NCBI GenBank assembly: GCA_937900575.1
Contig: CALCEI010000167.1
Location: forward strand, 1 to 36,217
Length of the DNA: 36,217 nt
Direction of reading: 5' to 3'
Origin: an uncultured Clostridia bacterium
Lineage (GTDB): Bacteria > Bacillota > Clostridia > Christensenellales > UBA1242
Shown here: piece after piece, positions 16,774 to 25,249 of the stretch
Layout: each line of letters starts with the position of its first letter
Position numbering within the stretch: the stretch's first letter is position 1
Translations under genes and position numbers: made by a program
Notes under the pieces: generated by a model
What the model was told of the DNA's origin: nothing
The model's database searches: none
The model's input: only the letters and a program-made list of their open reading frames with translations

Positions 16774-19161
16774 TTATGACCTTAAACTTAAACCAATTTT
16801 TTGCATCTCTGCAATCAAGCGAGAAGAGAATTTTTCAATGTCGCTTGTTTCCAAAGTTCTATCTTTTGGTGTAAGCACAAAGTTGATTGTGTAACTAATT
16901 TTGTCTTTAAGCACTTCATCATTTACGTAAATATCTTTTAAAGAATGTTCCAAAATGTAACTCGCACGGAAGTTAGACAATGCTTTTTCAATTTCACCAT
17001 AAGGCATGGATTTATCTGCCACAAAGTTATAGTCCACAGAAACACTTTGGAATTTGCTTGTTGGGTTAACTTTGAAGGTGTTGTGTTGACAATTCAATAA
17101 TTTGTTAACGTCCAATTCCAACACAGCGAAATGTTTACGTTTGTCTATGTTGTTTGCAATTGATGGATGAAGTATGCCCATAAGTCCAACTTCAGTTCCG
17201 TTTTGCGCAATTGTGCAGGAATTTACAGGGTGATACATTTTGTTTGTGTTGTTCAAATTGTATTCCACTGTGCAATTTGCCAAGTGTTTGCTTATGTGTT
17301 CAACAATGTTTTTAAGTTCAAAGTATAATTCCTTATCTTGCCTTGTTTCGCTAGCAAGCACAATGGCAAGTTTTTTCTTTTCAACTGCCAATTTATTTTC
17401 GTCCAATTCGTCAACAACACGTCCAATTTCAAAAATGCCAATGTTGTCAAATTTGTTTTTGTTGTCGTCTGCAATTTTCAAAAGTGTTGGAACAAGGGCA
17501 CTACGTATGCCACTTTGTCCACTTTTTGATGCGTCCACAAGGTGTAACACACTTTCTTGCTCGATGCCAACTGACTTATTGAAATCTGTATAATTCCAAA
17601 CATGGCTGTGCACTTCGTTTAAGTTAAACAAACTTGCCAAAGCATATTTTATTGAATATTCAAATTGATGAATTGGCAATTGGTCAACAGGAGTTAAAGG
17701 CATGCTCATAACAGCACTTTTGATGTTATCATAGCCATAAATTCTAAAGATTTCTTCAACCAAATCTTCTTTTATTGAAACGTCTTTTGTGCCACGGTAA
17801 CTTGGCACTGTAACACTTAATTTGCCGTTTGTTTTATCTGCTACTTCAACGCCAAATCCAAGGCGAGTTAATGTGTCAACAACTTCTTCCAAAGTTAATT
17901 TTACACCACCACGACGGAACAAGAAATCCAAATCAATTTCAATTTTGTGTTGTGGATAATGGAAATTGTAAACATCTGTCAAACTTGATGTCACATTAAT
18001 TTCTGGGTCTGCTTTTTTAAGTAAATAAATTAATCTTGCAATTGCCGTTGAGCAAAGTTCTGGGTCCAAAGATTTTTCGTATCTTTGGCTTGCATCTGTA
18101 ATTAAACCAACTTTATGGCTTGTCTTTCTTACGGCAGCGCAATCAAAACATGCACTTTCAAGCAAGAGAGACGTTGTGTCTTCACTGATTCCAGATTTTA
18201 AACCACCCTTAATGCCGGCAATGGCAACAGGAGATTTTTCTTCATCACAAATAACAAGTGAGCCAGGTTCAATAACGTGTGTTTCGTGTTCTAATGTTTC
18301 CATATTCACGTTTTTATCCGTTTCAACAACTGTAATTCCTTTTACAATTGCATTATCAAATGCGTGCATTGGTTGTCCAACTTCAAGCATAAGATAGTTT
18401 GTCATGTCTGCAAGCAAGTTGATATCACGCATGCCACAATAATTTAATCTTAATTTAATAAGGGCAGGTGAAGTGTGTTTTAAAACGTTGTTTACTGTAA
18501 TTCCACAATATCTAAAACAATTTTTTGTTTCTACCTTAATATCTAATTTTGGAAGGTTATTATATTTTGTTAAATCTTCAAGTTCAAGTGCTTTTAATGG
18601 ACGTTTGAAGATGGTTGCAAATTCACGTGCAATGCCATAATGTCCCCACAAGTCTGGACGGTTTGTTAAGGATTTGTTGTCTATTTCAATTATTGTATCT
18701 TCAACAGGCAACATATCTTTAAGGTCTGTGCCAACAACTGCATCTTCTGGCAATTCCACAATTCCGTGTTCATCACTATCAATGCCGAGTTCGTTGCCAC
18801 CACAACACATGCCGTAACTATCCACACCAACAAGTTTTGCTGGTTTAATTTGCATGCCTTGTACATTGCCACCAACACGTGCAAAGAAAGTTTTTAAACC
18901 AACACGTACATTTGGTGCACCGCAAACAACCTGAACAGGCGCACCAGTGCCATCATTTACTGTTAATATGTGCAAATGGTTGCTGTTTGGGTGATTTTCA
19001 ACTGTCAAAATCTCTGCAACAACAATATTGGAAAGATTTTCGCCCTTATGTTCAACGCCTTCAACTTCAGCAGTGGAAAGGCCAAAACGTGTTACAAGGT
19101 CTTCAGTTGATATATCTTTTAAATCTACAAATTCATTTATCCAATTTAATGAAATTTTCAT
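16774..19161 (-). CDS. pheT: Phenylalanine-tRNA ligase beta subunit
   Basis: 795 residues, standard bacterial length. The N-terminal start MKISLNWINEFVDL is diagnostic. An EMAP-type tRNA-binding domain follows at about 42-150 (VVAEILTVENHPNSNHLHI, VVCGAPNVRVG, GVDSYGMCCGGNELGI). B3/4 and B5 domains occupy the middle, and a C-terminal FDX-ACB anticodon-binding domain the last 95 residues (VDYNFVADKSMPYGEIEKAL to the end). It forms the alpha2-beta2 enzyme with PheS, charging tRNA-Phe in the cytoplasm; the B3/4 domain edits Tyr-tRNA-Phe. It starts 10 bases after the pheS stop, whose TAA runs into the ribosome binding site TAAGGAG, so the two are cotranscribed under T-box control. Transcription ends in a hairpin within the facing germination gene. 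Confidence 0.98.
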   Translation of the reverse strand: MKISLNWINEFVDLKDISTEDLVTRFGLSTAEVEGVEHKGENLSNIVVAEILTVENHPNSNHLHILTVNDGTGAPVQVVCGAPNVRVGLKTFFARVGGNVQGMQIKPAKLVGVDSYGMCCGGNELGIDSDEHGIVELPEDAVVGTDLKDMLPVEDTIIEIDNKSLTNRPDLWGHYGIAREFATIFKRPLKALELEDLTKYNNLPKLDIKVETKNCFRYCGITVNNVLKHTSPALIKLRLNYCGMRDINLLADMTNYLMLEVGQPMHAFDNAIVKGITVVETDKNVNMETLEHETHVIEPGSLVICDEEKSPVAIAGIKGGLKSGISEDTTSLLLESACFDCAAVRKTSHKVGLITDASQRYEKSLDPELCSTAIARLIYLLKKADPEINVTSSLTDVYNFHYPQHKIEIDLDFLFRRGGVKLTLEEVVDTLTRLGFGVEVADKTNGKLSVTVPSYRGTKDVSIKEDLVEEIFRIYGYDNIKSAVMSMPLTPVDQLPIHQFEYSIKYALASLFNLNEVHSHVWNYTDFNKSVGIEQESVLHLVDASKSGQSGIRSALVPTLLKIADDNKNKFDNIGIFEIGRVVDELDENKLAVEKKKLAIVLASETRQDKELYFELKNIVEHISKHLANCTVEYNLNNTNKMYHPVNSCTIAQNGTEVGLMGILHPSIANNIDKRKHFAVLELDVNKLLNCQHNTFKVNPTSKFQSVSVDYNFVADKSMPYGEIEKALSNFRASYILEHSLKDIYVNDEVLKDKISYTINFVLTPKDRTLETSDIEKFSSRLIAEMQKIGLSLRS
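16816..16847 (+). terminator. Possible weak terminator of the germination operon, inside pheT
   Basis: Inverted repeat CAAGCGA (16816-16822) / TCGCTTG (16841-16847) with an 18-base A/T-rich loop, followed by only TTTCC. It is the only candidate near the end of the operon on the plus strand and would lie inside the facing pheT gene. Confidence 0.25.
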
Positions 19162-19171
19162 ATTTTGCTCC

Positions 19172-20206
19172 TTATTTTACATCTAACCCAAATTGTTTTA
19201 ACAATTTAAGGTTGCCACTGTTAAGTTCACGAATATCGTTTATTCCAAGGCTTATCATAACCATTCTATCCAACCCCAAACCGAAAGCACAACCACTGTA
19301 TTTTTCTGGGTCAATACCACCATTACGCAAAACTTGTGGGTGAATCATGCCACATGGGCAAAGTTCAATCCAACCACCATTTTTGCATGTTGAACAGCCT
19401 TTTCCATCGCAGAAAGGACAACTTACGTCCATTTCAAAACTTGGTTCTGTGAATGGGAAGAAACCAGGACGCAAACGCACTTCAAGGTCTTTTTTAAAGA
19501 TTTTTGAAAGCATTTCTTTCATAAAATAAATCAAATTGCCAACAGAAACATCTTTATCCACAATAACACCTTCAAGTTGGAAGAATGTGTTTTCGTGGCT
19601 TGCATCAACATTTTCGTTTCTGAAACACCTGCCAGGGAAAATTGCCCTGATTGGTGGATTGTAAGTTTTTAAAATTCTGTTTTGTGCTGCAGAAGTTTGA
19701 GTTTTAAGAACTTCACCATTATCAAGCCAAAAAGTATCTTGCATATCACGTGCTGGGTGATTTTCTGGCACATTAACTGTTGTAAAGTTATTGTATTCAG
19801 TTTCAACTTCATTTCCGTCTTCAACCACAAAACCCATAGAAACAAACACATCTTCAATTTGTTTTTGGATTATTGTGCGTGGGTGTAAACTGCCGGTGCA
19901 TTGCTTGTTTGGAAGGGTAATATCAATTTTTTCTGCACTATTTATTGCTTTTTGTAATTCTTCATTTGCCAAAAAAGTTTCTTTTGAAGCAATCATTTCT
20001 TCAACTTGACCCTTGCATGCGTTAAGCATTCTGCCAACTTCTTGTTTTTGCTCTGGCGCAACATCTTTCATAAAACGGAATAAACCCGTTACTTTTCCAC
20101 TTTTGCCAAGCATTTCAACACGCAAATTTTGGCAATCTGCCGTTGAACTAATTTTTTCTAACCTTTCTTTTGTTTCGGTTAAAATTTCATCAATTTTTTG
20201 TTGCAT
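19172..20206 (-). CDS. pheS: Phenylalanine-tRNA ligase alpha subunit
   Basis: 344 residues, typical length. An N-terminal coiled-coil region (1-85) is followed by the class II catalytic core: GSLHPRTI near 105, HPARDMQDTFW (150-160), motif 2 FRNENVDASHENTFFQLEG (195-213), FFPFTEPSFEMD (249-260) and motif 3 GLGLDRMVM (309-317). A Cys cluster (C263, C266, C271, C274, CPFCDGKGCSTC) precedes GWIEL, as in Bacillota PheS. The extra C283-P-C285 replaces the usual G-A-G and is a little unusual. It starts at the ATG with AAAGGAG upstream, directly after the T-box terminator, and is followed by pheT in one operon. Confidence 0.98.
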   Translation of the reverse strand: MQQKIDEILTETKERLEKISSTADCQNLRVEMLGKSGKVTGLFRFMKDVAPEQKQEVGRMLNACKGQVEEMIASKETFLANEELQKAINSAEKIDITLPNKQCTGSLHPRTIIQKQIEDVFVSMGFVVEDGNEVETEYNNFTTVNVPENHPARDMQDTFWLDNGEVLKTQTSAAQNRILKTYNPPIRAIFPGRCFRNENVDASHENTFFQLEGVIVDKDVSVGNLIYFMKEMLSKIFKKDLEVRLRPGFFPFTEPSFEMDVSCPFCDGKGCSTCKNGGWIELCPCGMIHPQVLRNGGIDPEKYSGCAFGLGLDRMVMISLGINDIRELNSGNLKLLKQFGLDVK

Positions 20207-20230
20207 AGTTTTCTCCTTTAATTTTTCAAC

Positions 20231-20470
20231 AAAAAACTCATCCTAAATTTTAGGACGAGTTGAGTTCCCGTGGTACCACCTAAGTTTGTTTGAATATCAA
20301 ACCTTGTTACATTTTTACAGTTTTGTCTGGCACATTTTCCTAATGTGCAACTCCAATGCTGAAATTCACAAGACCTTTGAACATAAGTGGCTTACAGCCC
20401 AGGGCCACTTTTCTCTTTCTGAAAAGGAAATGCTACTTAACACATCTTCACAGTTTTTGCATTAAATATG
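20231..20470 (-). promoter_or_regulatory. T-box riboswitch, phenylalanine-specific
   Basis: The minus-strand leader of pheS has all the T-box landmarks. Stem I begins near 20445 (AUGUG paired with CACAU). The AGUA loop-E element is at 20437-20434. On the 3' side, GAAU-UUC-A places the specifier UUC (Phe) at 20363-20361. The antiterminator motif AGGUGGUACCACGGG is at about 20281-20267. The competing terminator stem ACTCGTCCTAAA / TTTAGGATGAGT spans 20260-20236 with a T-run to 20231. Uncharged tRNA-Phe binding would favour the antiterminator and turn on pheST. Confidence 0.95.
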
Positions 20471-20492
20471 TTTTACATATTTGATATTACTA

Positions 20493-20521
20493 ATCTTAAA
20501 TTAATTACAAATTTTTGTCAA
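20493..20521 (-). promoter_or_regulatory. SigA-type promoter of pheST
   Basis: Minus-strand TTGACA (20521-20516), an exact 17-base spacer and TAAGAT (20498-20493), upstream of the T-box leader. Between it and spoIIE, 20522-20690 is A/T-rich DNA with no gene. Confidence 0.85.
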
Positions 20522-20697
20522 GCGCTTTTTAAAAAGTTTTAAACAAGAAAAGTAAAATAAAAAAATATTTAGAAAAATAAATAAAAAATGCCAAAAAAAT
20601 ACAAAAAAATTACAAAAACACCCTTAAAACAAGTATTTTCTTAATTTTTTTAAATAATTTATTTTTTATTTTATGTTAAATTTTTTAAGGGTATATT

Positions 20698-22977
20698 ATG
20701 AAAACAAAATTTTCTTTAAAAAACATATTAAAATATACAACATTGCTTTTTGTGTGTTTTGTGTTAAGTTTGGCACAAGTTAGTGGGCTTTCGCCATTTG
20801 TTTATGCGTTTTTCTTTGCATGTCTGTTTGTTGGGGTAGATGAAAAATTGCTTGCAGTGTTTACACTGGGCTCGGCGTGGCTTGTAAATCCAAGTTTATC
20901 CACATTTTTTGTTGCATTAACTTTTGTTGCAACAGGACTTATTGTTTTTTACTTTTGCAAACTCATAAAAAAGAGATTCAACCTTGTTGCAACATTTTTA
21001 TCCTTTTTGGTGTCGTTTGCTACATATGTTTACTATTATTTTGCCGAAGTAGAACACCTTATTTATTATATTGTGCTTGGATTTGTCAGTTTGTGGGCAT
21101 TTATTGTGGTTTTACAGGTGTTGTTTTTAAGGAAAAATTGCTTTAAAATAACGCTTGACGAAAGCATTTGCTTTTTATATTTTATTGCCTTGCTTGGTGT
21201 TGGTTTGGGCAGTGTTAACATATACAAATTTGAACTTTATAGGCTTGTTTTGATGTTGGCTGTTTATGTGCTTATTTCGGTTGGAAATAGTACGTTAACT
21301 TACTCGGTAATTTTATCTTTTTTGGTTGGTGTTTCGGTTGGTAAATTTAGCCTTGTTCCTTTGGCTGAATTTGCCTTTGTTACAATGCTTTCTTCAGTGT
21401 TTAAAATGCCAAACAAAATAAAAATTGTTATAATGTCCTTTTTGACAGAAGCCTTTGTTCAACTTTACTTTTTCGGCTTTAATTTTGATGCACTTTATGC
21501 TTCAATTCCAATTTGGATTGCAGGCATTATATTTATGCTTTTACCAAACAAAATTCTAAACAAATTGGCAGATGTTGTTTATGTTAAAAACAGCGAAATT
21601 TCTTCCAGAAATGTTATTAACATTACAAGAAAAAATTTACATAAGCGCATGAGCGAATTAAGTAATGTGTTTTTGGAAATGAAGCAAATTCATTTAAACA
21701 TGGTTAAAAAAGATTTAACCAAAGATGAAATTATTGGCATGCTTTCTCGTGAAGTTTTAAGCAGTTGTTGCAAAGAATGTTTGGATAAAAATAAATGTAC
21801 AAGAACGTTAGGTTTGGAAAATAAATCTAACCTTGATGCAATAATAGAAACAGCTTTAACAAAGGGCAAAATTGGACTTTTAGATTTGCCTGCAAGTTTA
21901 ACCAGCAGATGTCCAAAAGTTAATTATTTGGTTAATTTAATTAACAGGTTAAGCGACGAATATAAGCAGTATAAAAATATGGTTGCAGACGTTAATAATG
22001 TAAAGATTTTGCTTGCAGACCAAATGGGAGCCGTGTCTCACCTTTTGCTTGATATTGGCGAAGAAATAAACACAAATGTATGTTTTGATGTGGAACGAGA
22101 AAATAAAATTATCAGTAGACTTTTAAGCCAAAACATAGAGTGCAAGGAAGTGCTTTTATACACAGAAAAGAATGATGATACAAGCGCAGTTTGTGTGGTA
22201 AGGAGTGAATGTGTAAATAATCCAAATATAGAAAAAATCATAACCGAAACACTTAAACTGCCAATGCAGATTACAAGTGTTGTTCCTGTTGAAAATGGGG
22301 ATTTTTCAACGGTTACTTTACGCATTAAATCAAAGTTTGATTGTGTGTTTGGTCTGGCAACTTGTTCTAAAGCTGGCAATGACGAATGTGGAGATTGTCA
22401 CAGCATAATTCGCCTTGGTTCTGACAAATTTTTGTTGGCACTTTGCGACGGCATGGGTAGTGGCTCAAAAGCACACGAAATGAGTGCCTTAACTTTAAAT
22501 TTAATTGAGAATTTTTATAAGGTTGGATTTGACAACGATGTGGTGCTGGAAAGTGTAAACAAACTTCTTGCAGTAAATAATCAAGAAACATATTCCACAT
22601 TGGACGTTTGCTTGCTTGACCTTAACAAAAGTTTGGCAGATTTCATTAAAGTTGGTGCACCTTTTGGTGTAATTAAACGCAACGGCAACATTGAAGTTGT
22701 GGAAGGCGGTGCACTGCCAATTGGTGCGCTGGATAACATAACACCGTCCATATACAAAACAACAATCTCAACAAAGGATATTATTATTATGGCAACGGAC
22801 GGCATAATTGATGCTTTTGGTTCACAAGAAAATTTGGTTGAATATGTTTCACGTCTTGTTTCAAATAATCCACAAACTCTTGCCGAAAGCATTTTAAACG
22901 AAGCTTTAACATTAAACGAAATGTCTGCGAAAGACGATATGACCGTGCTTGTTGCACGCACTTACTTGAAAAGTTAA
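20698..22977 (+). CDS. spoIIE: Stage II sporulation protein E
   Basis: 759 residues, slightly shorter than B. subtilis SpoIIE (827). Region I (about 1-270) has around ten membrane helices. Region II (about 290-560) is a soluble regulatory segment. Region III (about 560-757) is a PP2C serine phosphatase with CGDCHSIIRLGSDKFLLAL, the metal-binding CDGMGSG (D584) and the late DDMTV (746-750). In known systems it dephosphorylates SpoIIAA to activate SigF in the forespore and helps place the polar septum with FtsZ. Start ATG 20698 has AAGGG upstream. tilS follows in the same direction, an arrangement related to the spoIIE-tilS neighbourhood of Bacillus, but a terminator and a separate promoter lie between them. 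Confidence 0.96.
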   Translation: MKTKFSLKNILKYTTLLFVCFVLSLAQVSGLSPFVYAFFFACLFVGVDEKLLAVFTLGSAWLVNPSLSTFFVALTFVATGLIVFYFCKLIKKRFNLVATFLSFLVSFATYVYYYFAEVEHLIYYIVLGFVSLWAFIVVLQVLFLRKNCFKITLDESICFLYFIALLGVGLGSVNIYKFELYRLVLMLAVYVLISVGNSTLTYSVILSFLVGVSVGKFSLVPLAEFAFVTMLSSVFKMPNKIKIVIMSFLTEAFVQLYFFGFNFDALYASIPIWIAGIIFMLLPNKILNKLADVVYVKNSEISSRNVINITRKNLHKRMSELSNVFLEMKQIHLNMVKKDLTKDEIIGMLSREVLSSCCKECLDKNKCTRTLGLENKSNLDAIIETALTKGKIGLLDLPASLTSRCPKVNYLVNLINRLSDEYKQYKNMVADVNNVKILLADQMGAVSHLLLDIGEEINTNVCFDVERENKIISRLLSQNIECKEVLLYTEKNDDTSAVCVVRSECVNNPNIEKIITETLKLPMQITSVVPVENGDFSTVTLRIKSKFDCVFGLATCSKAGNDECGDCHSIIRLGSDKFLLALCDGMGSGSKAHEMSALTLNLIENFYKVGFDNDVVLESVNKLLAVNNQETYSTLDVCLLDLNKSLADFIKVGAPFGVIKRNGNIEVVEGGALPIGALDNITPSIYKTTISTKDIIIMATDGIIDAFGSQENLVEYVSRLVSNNPQTLAESILNEALTLNEMSAKDDMTVLVARTYLKS

Positions 22978-22995
22978 AAATAAGTATTTTATGGA

Positions 22996-23037
22996 TTTGC
23001 CAATAAATTTTATTTGTTTTTGGCAAATTTTTCTTTT
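22996..23037 (+). terminator. Rho-independent terminator of spoIIE
   Basis: TTTGCCAA (22996-23003) pairs with TTGGCAAA (23020-23027) across an A/T-rich loop that can pair further, followed by TTTTTCTTTT (23028-23037). Confidence 0.75.
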
Positions 23038-23041
23038 GCTA

Positions 23042-23070
23042 TTGCAATTTTGATGGTTTTGTTGTATAAT
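23042..23070 (+). promoter_or_regulatory. SigA-type promoter of tilS
   Basis: TTGCAA (23042-23047), a 17-base spacer and a perfect TATAAT (23065-23070), 23 bases before the ATG. It gives tilS expression independent of spoIIE. Confidence 0.8.
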
Positions 23071-23093
23071 CTTGCTAGATTATAGGAGCAGAT

Positions 23094-24437
23094 ATGGAAA
23101 ACGTTTTAGAATTTATTAAACAAAACAACATGATTAAACCAGGAGAAATTGTTGGTGTGGCATGTTCTGGCGGTAGGGATAGCATCTGTTTGTTACACTA
23201 CCTTAATTCAATCAAAGCCGAACTTGATTGCGAAGTTATTGCAATTAATGTGGACCACGGCATTCGTGCAACAAGTGCGTTGGATACAGAATTTGTTATG
23301 AATTTCTGTAAGGACCACGGCATTCGTGCTTACAAATTTAAAGGTGAATCCTTAAAAGTTGCAAAAGAAGAAAAACTTACTGTTGAACAAGCAGCACGCA
23401 AAGTTAGATATGGCGTTTTTGCAACAGTTATGGAAAAGGGTTTAGTGGATAAAATTGCACTTGCGCATCATTTGAACGACCAAGCAGAAACAGTTTTGTT
23501 AAACATTATGCGTGGTGCAGGTTTAAGTGGAGCAAAAGGTATGGAACCCGTTAGAGATGGCGTTTACATTCGCCCATTCTTGAATACTCCAAGAGAAGAA
23601 ATTATGGCATACTTGGACGAAAATGGTTTGGACTATGTTGAAGACGAGACAAACCAAGATAACACTTATTCCAGAAATTACATTAGAAATATTGTTATGC
23701 CAGCATTAAGAAAACATTTTAAGAATGCAGATAAAAGCATAATCAACTTTTCAAACATCTGTCGTGTTGATGATACATTTATTACAAACAACATGAATAT
23801 TGGTGGGATTATTGAAACAAAAGATATTGTTAAAGTGCCACTTACATACTTCTATCAACACGAAGCAATTGTAAACCGTGTTTTGATGAATGTACTTGCA
23901 AAATTTAGCAAACAAGATATTGAACGTAAACACATCAAAATGTTGCGTGAATTTGCTTTGGAAGCAAACAACGGCAGTGTAATTAACTTGCCATTTAAAA
24001 TTAAAGCATGCAAGGAATATGATTACATCATTATTGGTGATGTAAAACGTAAAGAAGCAACAGGCAGTTATGCATTTAAGAGTGGAAAAATTGACATTGA
24101 AGGTTATGGTGTTATCCGTTCAACTTCAAGCAAAATTTACACCGAGCCAAAACCACATCAACACGTTGTTGACGCAGACAAATTGCCAACAACAGCAGTT
24201 TGGCGTTTCCGTAAAGAAGGCGACACCTTTGCACCACTTAATATGGGTGGAACAAAGAAGTTAAATGATTACTATATTGATAAAAAAGTGCCACAACGTA
24301 TGCGTGATGCAATACCTGTTCTTGCAGACGGTAGCAAAATTTTGGCAGTTGCAGATATTGAAATTGCCGACGAAGTTAAAGTTACAGAAAACACAATCCA
24401 CTTTTATAAAATCAATTACGAAAGGAATTACGTATAA
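23094..24437 (+). CDS. tilS: tRNA(Ile)-lysidine synthase
   Basis: 447 residues, usual length. The N-type PP-loop motif SGGRDS is at 25-30 and is followed by INVDHGIRA and the LAHHLNDQAETVLLNIMRGAGLSG segment, with RNYIRN near 200; a C-terminal TilS domain follows. The enzyme uses ATP and lysine to convert C34 of the AUA-reading tRNA-Ile to lysidine, which sets both charging and codon specificity, and is essential. The start has TAGGAG upstream. An exact 18-base direct repeat (23252-23269 and 23312-23329, both encoding DHGIRA) lies in the PP-loop region. It is convergent with the acyltransferase gene across a shared terminator. Confidence 0.96.
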   Translation: MENVLEFIKQNNMIKPGEIVGVACSGGRDSICLLHYLNSIKAELDCEVIAINVDHGIRATSALDTEFVMNFCKDHGIRAYKFKGESLKVAKEEKLTVEQAARKVRYGVFATVMEKGLVDKIALAHHLNDQAETVLLNIMRGAGLSGAKGMEPVRDGVYIRPFLNTPREEIMAYLDENGLDYVEDETNQDNTYSRNYIRNIVMPALRKHFKNADKSIINFSNICRVDDTFITNNMNIGGIIETKDIVKVPLTYFYQHEAIVNRVLMNVLAKFSKQDIERKHIKMLREFALEANNGSVINLPFKIKACKEYDYIIIGDVKRKEATGSYAFKSGKIDIEGYGVIRSTSSKIYTEPKPHQHVVDADKLPTTAVWRFRKEGDTFAPLNMGGTKKLNDYYIDKKVPQRMRDAIPVLADGSKILAVADIEIADEVKVTENTIHFYKINYERNYV

Positions 24438-24440
24438 CAA

Positions 24441-24471
24441 AAAAGCAGGCAGTGATGCCTGTTTTTTTTTT
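24441..24471. terminator. Bidirectional Rho-independent terminator
   Basis: CAGGCA (24446-24451) / TGCCTG (24456-24461) with a GTGA loop, an A-run before it and a 10-base T-run after it. It is shared by tilS and the convergent acyltransferase gene, whose stop codon overlaps the T-run. Confidence 0.92.
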
Positions 24472-25249
24472 ACTGTTCTTTTTTAATGTACTTTATATAT
24501 TCATATGTGCTGAATTTGGATTTTTCCACCATAAAGTTATAAACTTCATCACGTAAAGCTTTTTGTCTTTCTTTTTCTGGCAAATCCAAGTTTGGATAAA
24601 TTGGGTTGCTTACATAAACTGTTACATTTGCGTGCCTTAAGAAACTTAAAAAGCCTTTTGGTTTAGAGTATGCCACAAAGAAGGCAACAACCGGAGAATT
24701 AAATTTTACAGGATACTTGAAAGACACGTCTTTAAATGGACGTATACCTGTATAGTATGGCCAGATGTGTGCTTCTGGATAAATTGTTATGTTGTTCTTT
24801 TTGTGCAATGTTTCAATCGCATTCAAGAATGGTGGGAAACCATTTAATTCTGTTGGTACAGGTACTGCGCCCAACATTTGAACAATGTTTTTTATTCCTT
24901 TTATGGAAACGGTTGCAGGGCTTACTATAATATAATTTTTTCTTGGACAAGAAATGAGTTGTGGTGTGTAAGCATCTGTTGCACCCGTGTGGTTGCCGTA
25001 CATAAAGTATGGAGTATGCTTTAATGATTTCAATGCCTTTTTGTTTACAAATTTAACTCTTAAAATGCAAACTTCATAAAACCAAATAATAGGGAAGGCA
25101 ATTATGTAGTATAAAATGAAAGCAAAAAAGCGCCAAATTGGGTTTTTGTGGATAAACTTGAAATCCTTGTTTACCTTTTTAAGTTTAACTTGGCCACCTG
25201 CAAAATCATCGTTAAGTTCGTCACTATAATAGATGGTTTTATTTTTCAT
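24470..25249 (-). CDS. PlsC-like 1-acyl-glycerol-3-phosphate acyltransferase family protein
   Basis: 259 residues. A membrane-associated hydrophobic segment at about 38-62 is followed by the acyltransferase H-x4-D block YGNHTGATDAY (H87, D92). A central segment GAVPVPTELNGFPP contacts substrate in relatives. The block normally holding E-G-T-R-S reads YPEAHIWPYY (157-166), keeping the Pro-Glu but not the usual Gly-Thr-Arg-Ser. The likely reaction is acylation of a lysophospholipid or similar acceptor at the inner leaflet. Its start overlaps the preceding glycosyltransferase gene by 11 bases, so the two form one transcript starting at the promoter at 26433-26461. This supports a role in glycolipid or phospholipid synthesis. 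The exact acceptor is unknown. Confidence 0.82.
   Translation of the reverse strand: MKNKTIYYSDELNDDFAGGQVKLKKVNKDFKFIHKNPIWRFFAFILYYIIAFPIIWFYEVCILRVKFVNKKALKSLKHTPYFMYGNHTGATDAYTPQLISCPRKNYIIVSPATVSIKGIKNIVQMLGAVPVPTELNGFPPFLNAIETLHKKNNITIYPEAHIWPYYTGIRPFKDVSFKYPVKFNSPVVAFFVAYSKPKGFLSFLRHANVTVYVSNPIYPNLDLPEKERQKALRDEVYNFMVEKSKFSTYEYIKYIKKEQ

Noticed and set aside
20513..20521. TTTGTCAAG, similar to a Spo0A box, upstream of spoIIE
   Set aside because: It coincides with the -35 box of the pheST promoter on the other strand and is about 180 bases from spoIIE, so it is explained without Spo0A.
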